In this document: positions 34,742-43,370 of the stretch, one piece after another
Layout: each line of letters begins with the position of its first letter
Numbering within the stretch: position 1 is the stretch's first letter
DNA from: Kineosporia succinea
Lineage (GTDB): Bacteria; Actinomycetota; Actinomycetes; Actinomycetales; Kineosporiaceae
Length of the DNA stretch: 64,000 nt
Direction of reading: 5' to 3'
NCBI RefSeq assembly: GCF_030811555.1
Contig: NZ_JAUSQZ010000001.1
Location: forward strand, 4,957,241 to 5,021,240
Position numbers and translations under genes: made by a program
The notes under the pieces: generated by a model
The model's database searches: none
Told to the model about the DNA's origin: nothing
What the model saw: only the letters and a program-made list of their open reading frames with translations

Positions 34742-35748
34742 GCGTCGAATCGGCAGCAGGCCCCACCGGGACCGGAGGTTCTGAGGGCACCGGCGATCCC
34801 GAGGACTACGACGGCCCTGACCCCTCAGCGGCCACCGTCACCCGCCGCAGCGCCTGGAGCACCACCAAGGCCGCCCTGGCCCTGCTCCGCGAACGCGGCT
34901 GGCTCCTCGCTCTCGTCGGCATCGTGGTGCTCTCGGTCGTCTTCGTGTTCCTGGGCCGCTGGCAGTTCCACCGCCACGAGGCCCGCTCCGAGCGCAACAA
35001 CGTGGTCAAGGCCAACTACCACGCCGCCCCGGTGCCGCTGGCCGAGCTGATCCCCCCGGCCGAGCAGCAGGCCGGGGCCACCCTGCCGAAAACCCTGGAG
35101 TACCGCCCGGTCACGGTGAAGGGCGAGTACCTGCCCGAGCAGACCGTGCTCATCCGCAACCGCCCGCACGACCAGATCGGCCAGGCCGGTTCGCTCAGCG
35201 CGGGCGGCAGCAACGCCCAGAACGGCTACGAGGTCGTCGTCCCGCTGCGCACCACCGACGGCAGCGTGTTCTTCGTCGACCGCGGCTGGATCCCCGCCGG
35301 CACGAACGACGCGTCCAGACCCGACAGCGTCCCCGCCGCTCCCACCGGCGAGGTCACCGTGGTCTCCCGGCTGCGGCCCAGCGAGCCGCTCTCCAGTCGC
35401 ACCGCGCCCGAGGGCCAGGCCGTGCGGCTGAACGTGGCCGCGCTGGCGACCGCGACCGGCCTGGCCGACGAGCGGGTGGTGGGTGCCTTCGGCGCCCTGG
35501 TGAGCGAGGACCCGGCGGCCGCCGACACCCCGGAGGGCGCCGAGGAGCCCGACCCCGGCATCGGCATCAACCTGTCGTACTCGGTGCAGTGGGACGGATT
35601 CGCGATCGTCGCCTACATCCTCTTCGCCGTCGCCCTGGTGCGGGAGGTGCGCCGTCGTGACGGCGAGGACGGCGACGGCGACGGCGACGGCGAGGACGAC
35701 GAGGAGGACGACGGCCCGGTGACCCTCACCGGAGCCACCTACCGCTGA
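34738..35748 (+). CDS. SURF1 family protein (cytochrome oxidase assembly)
   Basis: A 336-residue protein with the SURF1 layout: an N-terminal polar segment, transmembrane helix about 54-75 ending 'FLGRWQFHRHEARSERN', an extracytoplasmic domain with 'EYRPVTVKGEYLPEQTVLIRNR' and 'VDRGWIPAG', and a second helix at about 285-305. SURF1 helps build the heme a/Cu centres of aa3 oxidase. The C terminus is an unusual Asp/Glu/Gly tract of repeated G-D units. The ATG at 34738 overlaps the preceding stop. The start of the 68-residue gene is the only nearby promoter region, shared with the sRNA terminator. Confidence 0.88.
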   Translation: MSVESAAGPTGTGGSEGTGDPEDYDGPDPSAATVTRRSAWSTTKAALALLRERGWLLALVGIVVLSVVFVFLGRWQFHRHEARSERNNVVKANYHAAPVPLAELIPPAEQQAGATLPKTLEYRPVTVKGEYLPEQTVLIRNRPHDQIGQAGSLSAGGSNAQNGYEVVVPLRTTDGSVFFVDRGWIPAGTNDASRPDSVPAAPTGEVTVVSRLRPSEPLSSRTAPEGQAVRLNVAALATATGLADERVVGAFGALVSEDPAAADTPEGAEEPDPGIGINLSYSVQWDGFAIVAYILFAVALVREVRRRDGEDGDGDGDGEDDEEDDGPVTLTGATYR

Positions 35749-35782
35749 GGCCGAAGGGCTCCCGCCGGAGACGAAGCAGGGC

Positions 35783-36637
35783 CTAGACCCCCGGCCGCTG
35801 CTGCTCGCGGAACGGGCTGGCCCGGTACACCCCGAGCATGCGCACCTCGGCGAAGAAGCTGAGCTCCTCGAACGCCCGCGCCACGTGCGGCTCGTCGGGG
35901 TGCCCGTCGATGTCGGCGAGGAACTGTGTGGCGGTGAACTGCCCACCCACCATGTAGCTCTCCAGCTTCGTCATGTTCACGCCGTTCGTGGCGAAACCGC
36001 CCAGCCCCTTGTAGAGCGCGGCCGGGATGTTGCGCACGCCGAACACGAAGGTCGTCACGATCGGCCCGACTCCGGCCGCCGCGCGCAGGTTCTCGGGCGA
36101 GAGGATGATGAAACGCGTGGTGTTGTGCGCCTCGTCCTCGAAGTCCTCACGCAGGATCTCCAGCCCGTAGACCTCCGCCGCCAGCCGGGAGGCGATCGAG
36201 GCCACGGTCGGGTCGCCCAGCTCGGCGATCTCGCGGGCGCTGCCGGCCGTGTCGGCCGTCACGACCGGCACGATGCCGAGCTCGCGCAGCGCGTTGCGGC
36301 ACTGGTCGAGGGCCTGCGGGTGGCTGCGGGCGCTCTTGATCGCCTCCACCCGGGCACCGGGCACACCGAGCAGCTGGTGGCGCACCGGCAGGAAGTACTC
36401 CCCGACGATGTGCACCTTCGACTGGGGCAGCAGGTAGTGGATGTCCGCCACCCGGCCCGCGGTGGAGTTCTCGACGGGGATCATCGCCAGGTCGGCCGTG
36501 CCGTCCTCGAGCGCGCCGAAGCACTCCTCGAAGGTGCGGAACGGCACCGGGTCGTAGTCGGGATAGACGTCGCGGCAGGCAATGTGCGAGTTCGCGCCCA
36601 GTTCACCCTGGAACGCGATCCGACGGGTACGGGTCAT
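35783..36637 (-). CDS. pheA: prephenate dehydratase
   Basis: A 284-residue enzyme converting prephenate to phenylpyruvate in phenylalanine synthesis. The catalytic PDT domain (about 3-180) has 'RIAFQGELGANSHIAC' and 'MIPVENSTAGRV', and the essential Thr-Arg-Phe motif is present in 'EAHNTTRFIIL'. A C-terminal ACT domain (about 190-275) with 'GGFATNGVNMTKLESYMVGG' replaces the usual ESRP with ESYM, which may alter feedback by phenylalanine. I use the ATG at 36637; the frame extends to 36748 without conserved residues. It converges with SURF1. Confidence 0.93.
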   Translation of the reverse strand: MTRTRRIAFQGELGANSHIACRDVYPDYDPVPFRTFEECFGALEDGTADLAMIPVENSTAGRVADIHYLLPQSKVHIVGEYFLPVRHQLLGVPGARVEAIKSARSHPQALDQCRNALRELGIVPVVTADTAGSAREIAELGDPTVASIASRLAAEVYGLEILREDFEDEAHNTTRFIILSPENLRAAAGVGPIVTTFVFGVRNIPAALYKGLGGFATNGVNMTKLESYMVGGQFTATQFLADIDGHPDEPHVARAFEELSFFAEVRMLGVYRASPFREQQRPGV

Positions 36638-36772
36638 CACCCGCCAAATGATGCCAGGTGAGAGTTCGGTCCGATCGGACGACCCGCGTCGCGGGATTCG
36701 CCCGGCCCCGCGCTCTAGAGTGATCGTCCAGTCACGATGAGTGGTCAACGGGGCGCGAAGAACGGAACAGTG

Positions 36773-37537
36773 ATGGATCTGGGTCTGTCGGACCGGGTGT
36801 ACGTCGTCACGGGGGCGTCGAGGGGACTCGGCCGGGCCTGCGCGGAACTGCTGGCGGCGGAGGGGGCCCGGCTGGTGCTGTGCTCGCGCAACGAGGAGGA
36901 GCTGAAGGCCACGGCCGCCTCGCTGGGCGGGTCCGAACGGGCGATCGCCGTGCCCGGTGACATCGGGGAGCCGGGCATCGAGACCTGCCTGGTCGCCGCC
37001 GCGATCGCGCGCTACGGGCGGCTCGACGGCGGGCTCATCAGTGTCGGCGGTCCGCCCGCCGGCACGGTGATGGACCTCGACGACGGCGCCTGGCGCCTGT
37101 CGTTCGAGGAGACCTTCCTGGGCCCGCTGCGGCTGGCCCGCACGATCGGCAAACTGTCCTCGCGTGAGGGCGGTTCGGTGGTGCTCGTGCTCTCCACCTC
37201 GGTGAAGGAGCCGATCGCCGGGCTGGCGCTGTCGAACGGCCTGCGGCCGGGGCTCGCGATGGCGGCCAAGTCTCTGGCCAACGAGCTGGGCGAGCGCAAC
37301 GTCCGGGTCAACGGCATCCTGCCGGGCCGTATCGACACCGACCGGGTGCGCACGCTCGACGCCGCCGGTGGCCGCCCCGAGGAGGCCCGCCGCCAGCAGG
37401 AGTCCCGCATCCCGCTGGGGCGTTACGGCGAGCCGCTGGAGTTCGCGCGGCCCGCCGTGTTCCTGCTGTCACCCGCCGCGAGTTTCGTCACCGGCACGAT
37501 GCTCTCCGTCGACGGTGGTCTCTCCCACGGGTTGTAG
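36773..37537 (+). CDS. SDR-family oxidoreductase with atypical active site
   Basis: A 254-residue Rossmann protein. The nucleotide loop T-G-A-S-R-G-L-G is at residues 13-20, and the 'SFEETFLGPLRLAR' and 'LSVDGGLSHGL' segments are typical of SDRs. The usual Y-x-x-x-K is not seen; the aligned stretch is 'LALSNGLRPGLAMAAKSL', an S/N..R form found in a subset of SDRs. Activity may therefore differ or be lost. The ATG at 36773 gives the common N-terminal length; a start at 36737 or the GTG at 36770 cannot be excluded. It is divergent from pheA and ends before a bidirectional hairpin. Confidence 0.83.
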   Translation: MDLGLSDRVYVVTGASRGLGRACAELLAAEGARLVLCSRNEEELKATAASLGGSERAIAVPGDIGEPGIETCLVAAAIARYGRLDGGLISVGGPPAGTVMDLDDGAWRLSFEETFLGPLRLARTIGKLSSREGGSVVLVLSTSVKEPIAGLALSNGLRPGLAMAAKSLANELGERNVRVNGILPGRIDTDRVRTLDAAGGRPEEARRQQESRIPLGRYGEPLEFARPAVFLLSPAASFVTGTMLSVDGGLSHGL

Positions 37538-37554
37538 GTCACCGGGGTTCGGGT

Positions 37555-37590
37555 CCACCGCGTCCGAAAGCTCCATGACGGACGCGGTGG
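37555..37590. terminator. Bidirectional terminator between SDR and tldE genes
   Basis: CCACCGCGTCCG at 37555-37566 is the exact reverse complement of 37579-37590, with a 12-base loop. It lies between the convergent SDR and TldE-type genes and could serve both. Confidence 0.6.
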
Positions 37591-37613
37591 TCACCCGACG
37601 GGGTCGGGGCGCG

Positions 37614-38999
37614 TCAGGCGCCCTCGGCCACCGTCGACATGTTGAAGTCCGTGATCCGCAGCGCCGGCATCGCCGTCCGGGTGAACCACTCACCCCACTC
37701 GCGACTCAGGCACACCTCCGTCGCCCCGTACGCCTCGACCCGCGACAGCAGGTCGACCGGGCTCTCGTTGTACCGGAAATTCGTGGTGGCGCCGACGACC
37801 TCGCCGTTCTCCACCACGTAGACGCCGTCGCGGGTGAGCCCGGTCAGCAGCAGGGTCTGCGCCTCGACCTCGCGGATGTACCACATCGAGCTCAGCAGCA
37901 GCCCGTGCTCGACGCCCTCCAGCAGGTCCATCGTCGAGCCGGTGCCGTCGGTCCCGGTCAGCACCAGATTCTCCGCGGCGGGCGTCACCGGCAGGCCGGT
38001 CAGGCTCGCGGTGTGCCGGCTGCTGGGCAGGGCGCTGATCGTGCCGGAGTCCAGCCAGGCCGCCGCGGGGGAGGGCAGGCCGTTGTCGAACACCGAGGCC
38101 ATCGGCGAGGACGACGTGGTGAGAACCCGGTCGGCACAGCCCAGTCCGGGGTGGAAGGGGTCGCTGAGCAGGCTCAGCGGGCTGCCGGTGATCTTCTCGC
38201 CGACCCGGGTGCCGCCGCCCGGTTTCGAGAACACGCTGCGGCCCTCGTGCGCGGTGCGCGCGTCGGCCGACCACAGCAGGTAGATCATCAGGTCGGCCAC
38301 CGAGGTCGGCGGCAGCACGGTGGTGTAGCGGCCCGGCTCGAGCGCCACGGTGCGTTCCTGCCAGCGCAGCCGGGTGGCGATCTCGTCGTCCAGGGCCAGC
38401 ACGTCGACGTCGCTGAAGTCGCGCGTGGCGCCCGCGACGTACGCGGAACGGCTTCGCGCACCGGCCTTTCCGGTGAGCTCGATGGTGCCGCGGGGCTGCT
38501 CGTGCCGGTAGCGCAGGCCGCCGCTGGTGCCCAGCCAGGTGGTGACCACCTCGTGCAGGGCGAACCCGAACGACTCCCGGTTCTGCGCCCGCGAGCGCCC
38601 GAACACCTCGCCGAGGGCCTCGGCGACCCCGCCCAGGGTGGACGCCCCGGTCTCGGCCCCCGGGTCGGCGAACCCCGGCAGTTCGTCACCGGTGGCGAAA
38701 GGGGCCGCGTCCTCGGCCGGTTCGGCCGCCCGGGCGAGCGCCACGGTGTCGGCCACCAGGGTGCGCACCCCGGCGGCGTCCAGCCCGGAACGGCTCAGTA
38801 CCCCGGCGCCGGTGCCGCCGCTGACCGGGGCTCCGACGATCACCGTGACCGTGCGTGCGGAGGTCAGCCCGTTGGTGGTCAGGCCGCTCAGGGCCCAGCG
38901 CAGGTTGACCGTCGAGGTCTCGGAGACCAGCACGGCCGCACCGAGGTCCGCGGGCACGGCGCCCAGGGCGATCTCCACCAGTTCGGATGCAGTGCTCAC
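37614..38999 (-). CDS. tldE: TldE/PmbA-family metallopeptidase subunit
   Basis: A 461-residue protein of the TldD/PmbA (U62) family. It lacks the HExxxH metal site, as expected for the TldE subunit, but keeps the C-terminal 'GVYVVENGEVVGATTNFRYNESPVDLLSRV' and 'TALAR'-type core. TldE pairs with TldD to form a protease that trims RiPP leader peptides or unfolded tails. The GTG at 38999 overlaps the tldD stop (GTGA). The 704-codon open frame further upstream is shadow over tldD. Confidence 0.88.
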   Translation of the reverse strand: MSTASELVEIALGAVPADLGAAVLVSETSTVNLRWALSGLTTNGLTSARTVTVIVGAPVSGGTGAGVLSRSGLDAAGVRTLVADTVALARAAEPAEDAAPFATGDELPGFADPGAETGASTLGGVAEALGEVFGRSRAQNRESFGFALHEVVTTWLGTSGGLRYRHEQPRGTIELTGKAGARSRSAYVAGATRDFSDVDVLALDDEIATRLRWQERTVALEPGRYTTVLPPTSVADLMIYLLWSADARTAHEGRSVFSKPGGGTRVGEKITGSPLSLLSDPFHPGLGCADRVLTTSSSPMASVFDNGLPSPAAAWLDSGTISALPSSRHTASLTGLPVTPAAENLVLTGTDGTGSTMDLLEGVEHGLLLSSMWYIREVEAQTLLLTGLTRDGVYVVENGEVVGATTNFRYNESPVDLLSRVEAYGATEVCLSREWGEWFTRTAMPALRITDFNMSTVAEGA

Positions 39000-40504
39000 C
39001 GGCCCCCCTCGCTTCGCGTGTTCAGCACCTTGACCTGTTCGAAGAGCGTGGCCGGGGCGCCGTGACTGACCCAGGCGGACTGCCCGGGCTGGGCCTTGCC
39101 GCAGTTCGACGCGCCACCCAGGTAGGAGGAGGAAGACCCGCCCAGTCCGGTGAGAGACCCCCAGAACGACGGCGTGGAGCCCTGGTACGCGGCGTCCTTG
39201 ACCTGGCCGGCGAGCCTGCCGCCCCGGATCCGGTAGAAGCGCTGCGCCGTGAACTGGAAGTTGTAGCGCTGCATGTCGATCGACCACGACTTGTCGCCGA
39301 CCACGTAGAGCCCGTCGTCCACGCCGGAGATCAGGTCGTCGGTGGAGACGTCCTGGGAAGAGGCCGCCAGGCTCACGTTCGCCATCCGCTGCACCGGCAC
39401 GTTCAGGGCCGAGTCCGCGTAGGCGCAGCCGTTCGAGGCGGGGAGGCCGCAGCGTGCGGCCATCGCCCGGTCGAGCTGGAACCCGGCCAGCACACCCTTC
39501 GAGACCAGGTCCCACGAGCGGGTGGCCACCCCCTCGTCGTCGAAACCGGTGGTGGCGCCGCCGTGCTCGACCGTGCGGTCGGCCGTGACGTTCATCAGCT
39601 CGCTGCCGTAACGGAACGACCCGACGCCCTCGAGCGTCGCGAAACTGGTGCCGGCGTAGGCCGCCTCGTAGCCCAGCGACCGGTCGAGCTCGGTGGCGTG
39701 GCCGACCGACTCGTGGATCGTCAGCCACAGGTTGGTCGGGTCGATCACCAGGTCGTAGTCGCCCGCGGTGACCGTCGGGGCCGCCACCCGCTCGGCGAGG
39801 AGCCCGGGCAGGGAGGCGATCTCGGTCGTCCAGTCCCAGCCGGTGCCGTTCAGGTACTCCCAGCCGCGCGCCACCGGCGGGGCCAGCGTGCGCATCGACT
39901 CCGGGCCGTCGGCCGCGATCGCCACCACGGTGATCTCCGGCTCGATCAGCACCCGCTGCTGCCGGGTGACCGTGCCCGCCAGATCGGCGTAGAACTTCTG
40001 CTCCTTGGCCAGGTTCACCATCGCGTCACAGTGGTCGACCCCGTCGGCCGCCAGCAGCTGCGACGACCAGGCGGCGAGGTGCCGCGCCCGGTCGGCCACC
40101 GGCACGTCGAAGGGGTCGGTTTCGTACGACGACACCCAGGTCGCCGTGTGCACCGGTTCCGGCGCCAGCTCGACCCGCTCGGCCATCAGCGGCCGGGAGA
40201 TCCGGGCCACCTCGAGCGCCCGCCCGGCCGTGGCCACCGCGGCGGCCGGGGTGAGCTCGTCGGTGGCGGCGAAACCCCAGACCCCGTCGAGCAGCACCCG
40301 CACCGCCAGCCCGGCCGACACCACGTCCGAACTCGACGACAGCCGCGCGTCACGCAGGTGCATCGACCCGGTGCGCATGCGCTGCACCCGCAGGTCGGCG
40401 TGCTGCAGGGCAGCGCCACCGGCCGTGCGGGCGTGCTGCAGAGCGGCGTCGGCGAGTGTCTCCAGCGGCAGAGCCAGGAAATCGGCGTCGATCTGCCCCG
40501 TCAT
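38996..40504 (-). CDS. tldD: TldD-family metallopeptidase subunit
   Basis: A 502-residue catalytic partner of TldE. The zinc motif HESVGH (H264, E265, H269) sits in 'LWLTIHESVGHATELDR'; most TldD proteins have HEGVGH. The C-terminal 'SNCGKAQPGQSAWVSHGAPA' supplies the conserved Cys/Gly region. In E. coli the pair processes microcin B17 and degrades CcdA; in actinobacteria natural substrates are mostly unknown. No RiPP precursor or cyclase gene was recognised nearby. It begins 19 bases after the quinone-oxidoreductase gene stop. Confidence 0.9.
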   Translation of the reverse strand: MTGQIDADFLALPLETLADAALQHARTAGGAALQHADLRVQRMRTGSMHLRDARLSSSSDVVSAGLAVRVLLDGVWGFAATDELTPAAAVATAGRALEVARISRPLMAERVELAPEPVHTATWVSSYETDPFDVPVADRARHLAAWSSQLLAADGVDHCDAMVNLAKEQKFYADLAGTVTRQQRVLIEPEITVVAIAADGPESMRTLAPPVARGWEYLNGTGWDWTTEIASLPGLLAERVAAPTVTAGDYDLVIDPTNLWLTIHESVGHATELDRSLGYEAAYAGTSFATLEGVGSFRYGSELMNVTADRTVEHGGATTGFDDEGVATRSWDLVSKGVLAGFQLDRAMAARCGLPASNGCAYADSALNVPVQRMANVSLAASSQDVSTDDLISGVDDGLYVVGDKSWSIDMQRYNFQFTAQRFYRIRGGRLAGQVKDAAYQGSTPSFWGSLTGLGGSSSSYLGGASNCGKAQPGQSAWVSHGAPATLFEQVKVLNTRSEGGR

Positions 40505-40523
40505 TCAACGACTCCTCGAAGAG

Positions 40524-41519
40524 CTACAGACCTTTTCCGGACACGTCGAGCACGAGCTTGCCGGTGCTGCGGCGACTGCGGAGATCCTCGTGCGCCCGCG
40601 CCGCCTCGGCCAGGGGATACGTCCCACCGACCACCGGCTTGAGCACCCCGGCCCGCACCATCGAGCGCAGCTCCTCGAGCGCGCCCTCGAGCAGACCCGG
40701 CTGGGCCACGGCGTGGGGCAGCCAGAAACCGGTCAGGGTGAGCGACTTCTTCATCAGCTTCTGCACCCGCACCGGCGCCGGGTCGGTCTTCGAGGCCATC
40801 CCGAACACCGCGATCCGGCCCAGGGGGCGCATGGCGGCCAGTGAGCCGTCGAAGACGTGCCCACCGGTCATCTCGAGCACCACGTCGGGACCCTGCCCGC
40901 CGCCCGCGGCGAGCAGCGCGTCCTTCACCTCGTCGGCGCTCGTGAGGCCGGAGATGTCGATGGCCTCGTGCGCGCCCAGCGACCGGGCCAGCTCGAGCTT
41001 GGCCTCGCCGGAGGCGGTCGCGATGATGCGGCCCGCGCCCCAGGCCCGGGCCAGCTGCACGGCCACGCTGCCCACGCCACCGGCGGCCGAGTGCACCACC
41101 ACGGTCTCGCCCGGGTGCAGCTCGGCGCTGCGGCGCAGCAGGTGCCAGGCCGTGGTGCCGTGCACCAGCAGGCCGAGCGCCTGGGCGTCGGTCAGGTCGT
41201 CCTTCAGCGGGAAGGCCAGCTCGGAGCGCACCACGGCCCGCTCGGCGTACCCGCCGCCGCTCATGGTCAGGCCCAGCACACGGGTGCCGGGCTCGAGGCC
41301 GCCACCGCTGACGACCCGGCCGACCACCTCGCTGCCGGGCACGAACGGCAGGGTCTGCCGCACCAGGTAGGAGTCCTCGGTCTGGTGGGTGTCGGCATAG
41401 TTCACACCCGCCGAGTCGACCTCGACCAGCAGTTCGCCCTCGCCCGGCGTGGGCTCGTCGAGGTCGGTCACCCTCAGTACCTCGGGACCACCGAACTCGG
41501 TTATCTGTACAGCTCGCAC
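40524..41519 (-). CDS. NADPH:quinone oxidoreductase-like protein (zinc-independent MDR family)
   Basis: A 331-residue medium-chain dehydrogenase/reductase. The N-terminal GroES-like part begins 'MRAVQITEFGGPEVLRV', the nucleotide loop is 'VVHSAAGGVGSVAVQLARAWG', and the C-terminal 'SLTLTGFWLPH' and 'GKLVLDVSG' are typical of QorA. The zinc-binding cysteines of alcohol dehydrogenases are absent. It reduces quinones or enones with NADPH. The GTG start at 41519 is preceded by 238 bases without a gene, which hold the fabG promoter on the other strand. Probably in one operon with tldD-tldE. Confidence 0.88.
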   Translation of the reverse strand: MRAVQITEFGGPEVLRVTDLDEPTPGEGELLVEVDSAGVNYADTHQTEDSYLVRQTLPFVPGSEVVGRVVSGGGLEPGTRVLGLTMSGGGYAERAVVRSELAFPLKDDLTDAQALGLLVHGTTAWHLLRRSAELHPGETVVVHSAAGGVGSVAVQLARAWGAGRIIATASGEAKLELARSLGAHEAIDISGLTSADEVKDALLAAGGGQGPDVVLEMTGGHVFDGSLAAMRPLGRIAVFGMASKTDPAPVRVQKLMKKSLTLTGFWLPHAVAQPGLLEGALEELRSMVRAGVLKPVVGGTYPLAEAARAHEDLRSRRSTGKLVLDVSGKGL

Positions 41520-41757
41520 GCCGTGAACCTACTCCCTTTCGCAGGTCGTCCGTGAGTCCCGCCACCAAGTACTTGTACGGTTCCGACAGATTTCCCGTCC
41601 GATCTTTGCCACCGGTGCGCTGGTGCGTCGTGGTTCCGGAGTCGGATAACGTCACTCGTCGGATTCCGTCCGGCGACCGGACCAGGCGCTTCCCGAGCGC
41701 GTGCGGGTGACCGGACGACACGGACCGAGAGCTCTGAACACCGATGGAAGGTTGACT

Positions 41758-42462
41758 GTGGCACGCAGCGTGCTGGTGACGGGTGGTAACCGGGGGATCG
41801 GGCTGGCGATCGCCCGCGCGATGGCCGAGGACGGCGACAACGTCACCGTGACCCACCGCAGCGGCGAGCCGCCGGCCGGCCTGAAGGGCGTCATCTGCGA
41901 GATCACCGACGCCGAGTCGGTGAAGAGCGCCGTGGCCCAGGTCGAGGCCGACCAGGGCCCGATCGAGGTGCTCGTCGCCAACGCCGGGGTCACCCGCGAC
42001 ACCCTGCTCATGCGGATGAGCGACGACGACTGGGACACGGTCGTCGATACCAACCTGGGCGGCACGTTCCGCTGTGTGCGGGCCGTCAGCAAGTCGATGA
42101 TCAAGGCCCGCAAGGGCCGCATCATCCTGGTCGGCAGCGTCGTCGGCCTGATGGGCTCACCCGGTCAGGTGAACTACGCGGCCACCAAGTCCGGCCTGGT
42201 CGGCATGGCCCGCGCCATCACCCGTGAGATCGGCGGCCGCGGCATCACCACCAACGTGGTGGCCCCGGGCTTCATCGACACCGACATGACGGCGTCGCTG
42301 CCCGAGAAGCTGCGGGACGAGTATTTGAGCCGCATCCCGGCGGGGCGTTTCGGCAACGTCGACGAGATCGCCGCCACCGTGCGCTTCCTGGCCTCGGAGC
42401 AGGCCGCGTACATCACCGGCGCCGTCATCCCCGTGGATGGCGGCATCGGCATGGGGCACTGA
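41758..42462 (+). CDS. fabG: 3-oxoacyl-ACP reductase (FabG/MabA)
   Basis: A 234-residue SDR. It has the nucleotide motif 'VLVTGGNRGIGLAIA' near residue 5, the catalytic Ser in 'ILVGSVVGLMGS', Tyr and Lys in 'VNYAATKSGLVGMARA', and 'VAPGFIDTDMT'. It reduces 3-oxoacyl-ACP with NADPH in type II fatty-acid synthesis. The GTG at 41758 has GGAAGG six bases upstream, which decides the start. fabI follows after 65 bases, the same order as mycobacterial fabG1-inhA. Confidence 0.95.
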   Translation: MARSVLVTGGNRGIGLAIARAMAEDGDNVTVTHRSGEPPAGLKGVICEITDAESVKSAVAQVEADQGPIEVLVANAGVTRDTLLMRMSDDDWDTVVDTNLGGTFRCVRAVSKSMIKARKGRIILVGSVVGLMGSPGQVNYAATKSGLVGMARAITREIGGRGITTNVVAPGFIDTDMTASLPEKLRDEYLSRIPAGRFGNVDEIAATVRFLASEQAAYITGAVIPVDGGIGMGH

Positions 42463-42527
42463 GCCCCACCAGAAGACTTCCGCCCGCCAACCACGGGTGA
42501 CGTGATGTGAGAGGAACAGGCACGAAA

Positions 42528-43301
42528 ATGGGACTGCTCGAGGGCAAGAAGCTGCTCGTGACGGGTGTGCTGATGGACACGTCCATCGCCTTCCACGCGG
42601 CGAAGGTGGCCCAGGAGGAGGGCGCCGAGGTCGTGCTGAGCTCGTTCGGCCGGCAGATGAAGCTGACCGCGGCCATCGCCAAGCGCCTGCCGAAGACGCC
42701 GCCGGTGATCGAGCTCGACGTCACCAGCACCGAGGACCTGGAGAAGCTGCCGGAGCGCGTGCTCGAGCACGTCGACAGCCTCGACGGGGTGCTGCACTCG
42801 ATCGGGTTCGCGCCGCAGACCGCGATGGGCGGCAACTTCCTCAAGACCGAGTGGGAGGACGTCGCCACCGCCCTGCAGATCTCGGCCTTCAGCTACAAGT
42901 CGCTGGCCGTGGCCGCGCTGCCGCTGATGAAGGAGGGCGGCGCGGTCGTCGGCCTGACCCTCGACGCGCGCATCGCCTGGCCGACCTACGACTGGATGGG
43001 CGTCGCGAAGTCCGCGCTGGAGTCGACCTCCCGCTACCTGGCCCGCGACCTGGGCTCGAAGGGCATCCGCAGCAACATCGTGTCGGCCGGTCCGCTGCGC
43101 ACCACCGCGGCCAAGGCGATCCCGGGCTTCGACGCGTTCGACGAGCTGTTCCAGACCCGCTCGCCGCTCGGCTGGGACGTGCGCAACCCCGTCCCCACCG
43201 CCAAGGCCTGCGTCGCGCTGCTGAGCGACTGGTTCCCGGCGACCACGGGCACGATCGTCTACGTGGACGGCGGCTTCCAGGCCGTCGCCGGTAACGCGTA
43301 G
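42528..43301 (+). CDS. inhA: enoyl-ACP reductase (InhA/FabI)
   Basis: A 257-residue NADH-dependent enoyl-ACP reductase. Typical residues are 'MGLLEGKKLLVTGVLMDTSIAF' at the N terminus, 'GVLHSIGFAP' and the catalytic Tyr-x-x-Met-x-x-x-Lys in 'TYDWMGVAKSALES', and the family C terminus 'GTIVYVDGGFQAV'. It completes each cycle of fatty-acid elongation. The ATG at 42528 is preceded by GAGGAA. The pair ends at a very strong terminator. Confidence 0.95.
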   Translation: MGLLEGKKLLVTGVLMDTSIAFHAAKVAQEEGAEVVLSSFGRQMKLTAAIAKRLPKTPPVIELDVTSTEDLEKLPERVLEHVDSLDGVLHSIGFAPQTAMGGNFLKTEWEDVATALQISAFSYKSLAVAALPLMKEGGAVVGLTLDARIAWPTYDWMGVAKSALESTSRYLARDLGSKGIRSNIVSAGPLRTTAAKAIPGFDAFDELFQTRSPLGWDVRNPVPTAKACVALLSDWFPATTGTIVYVDGGFQAVAGNA

Positions 43302-43308
43302 GTCTCCG

Positions 43309-43363
43309 AAACCCGACGGGGGACGTGGTGGTCGACTCGACCACCACGTCCCCCATCGGGTTT
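43309..43363. terminator. 26-bp bidirectional terminator after fabI
   Basis: The arms 43309-43334 and 43338-43363 pair over 26 bases with one mismatch and a three-base ACT loop. AAA begins it and TTTT ends it, so it can terminate transcription from both fabI and the convergent phosphatase gene. The loop and its flanking CG pairs are the same as in the sufC-sufS hairpin. Confidence 0.9.
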
Positions 43364-43370
43364 TCGGGAC

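Noticed and set aside
38996-40504. A RiPP biosynthesis cluster around TldD/TldE
   Set aside because: No precursor-like small ORF, cyclodehydratase, radical SAM or transporter gene is adjacent; the pair looks like the common housekeeping locus.
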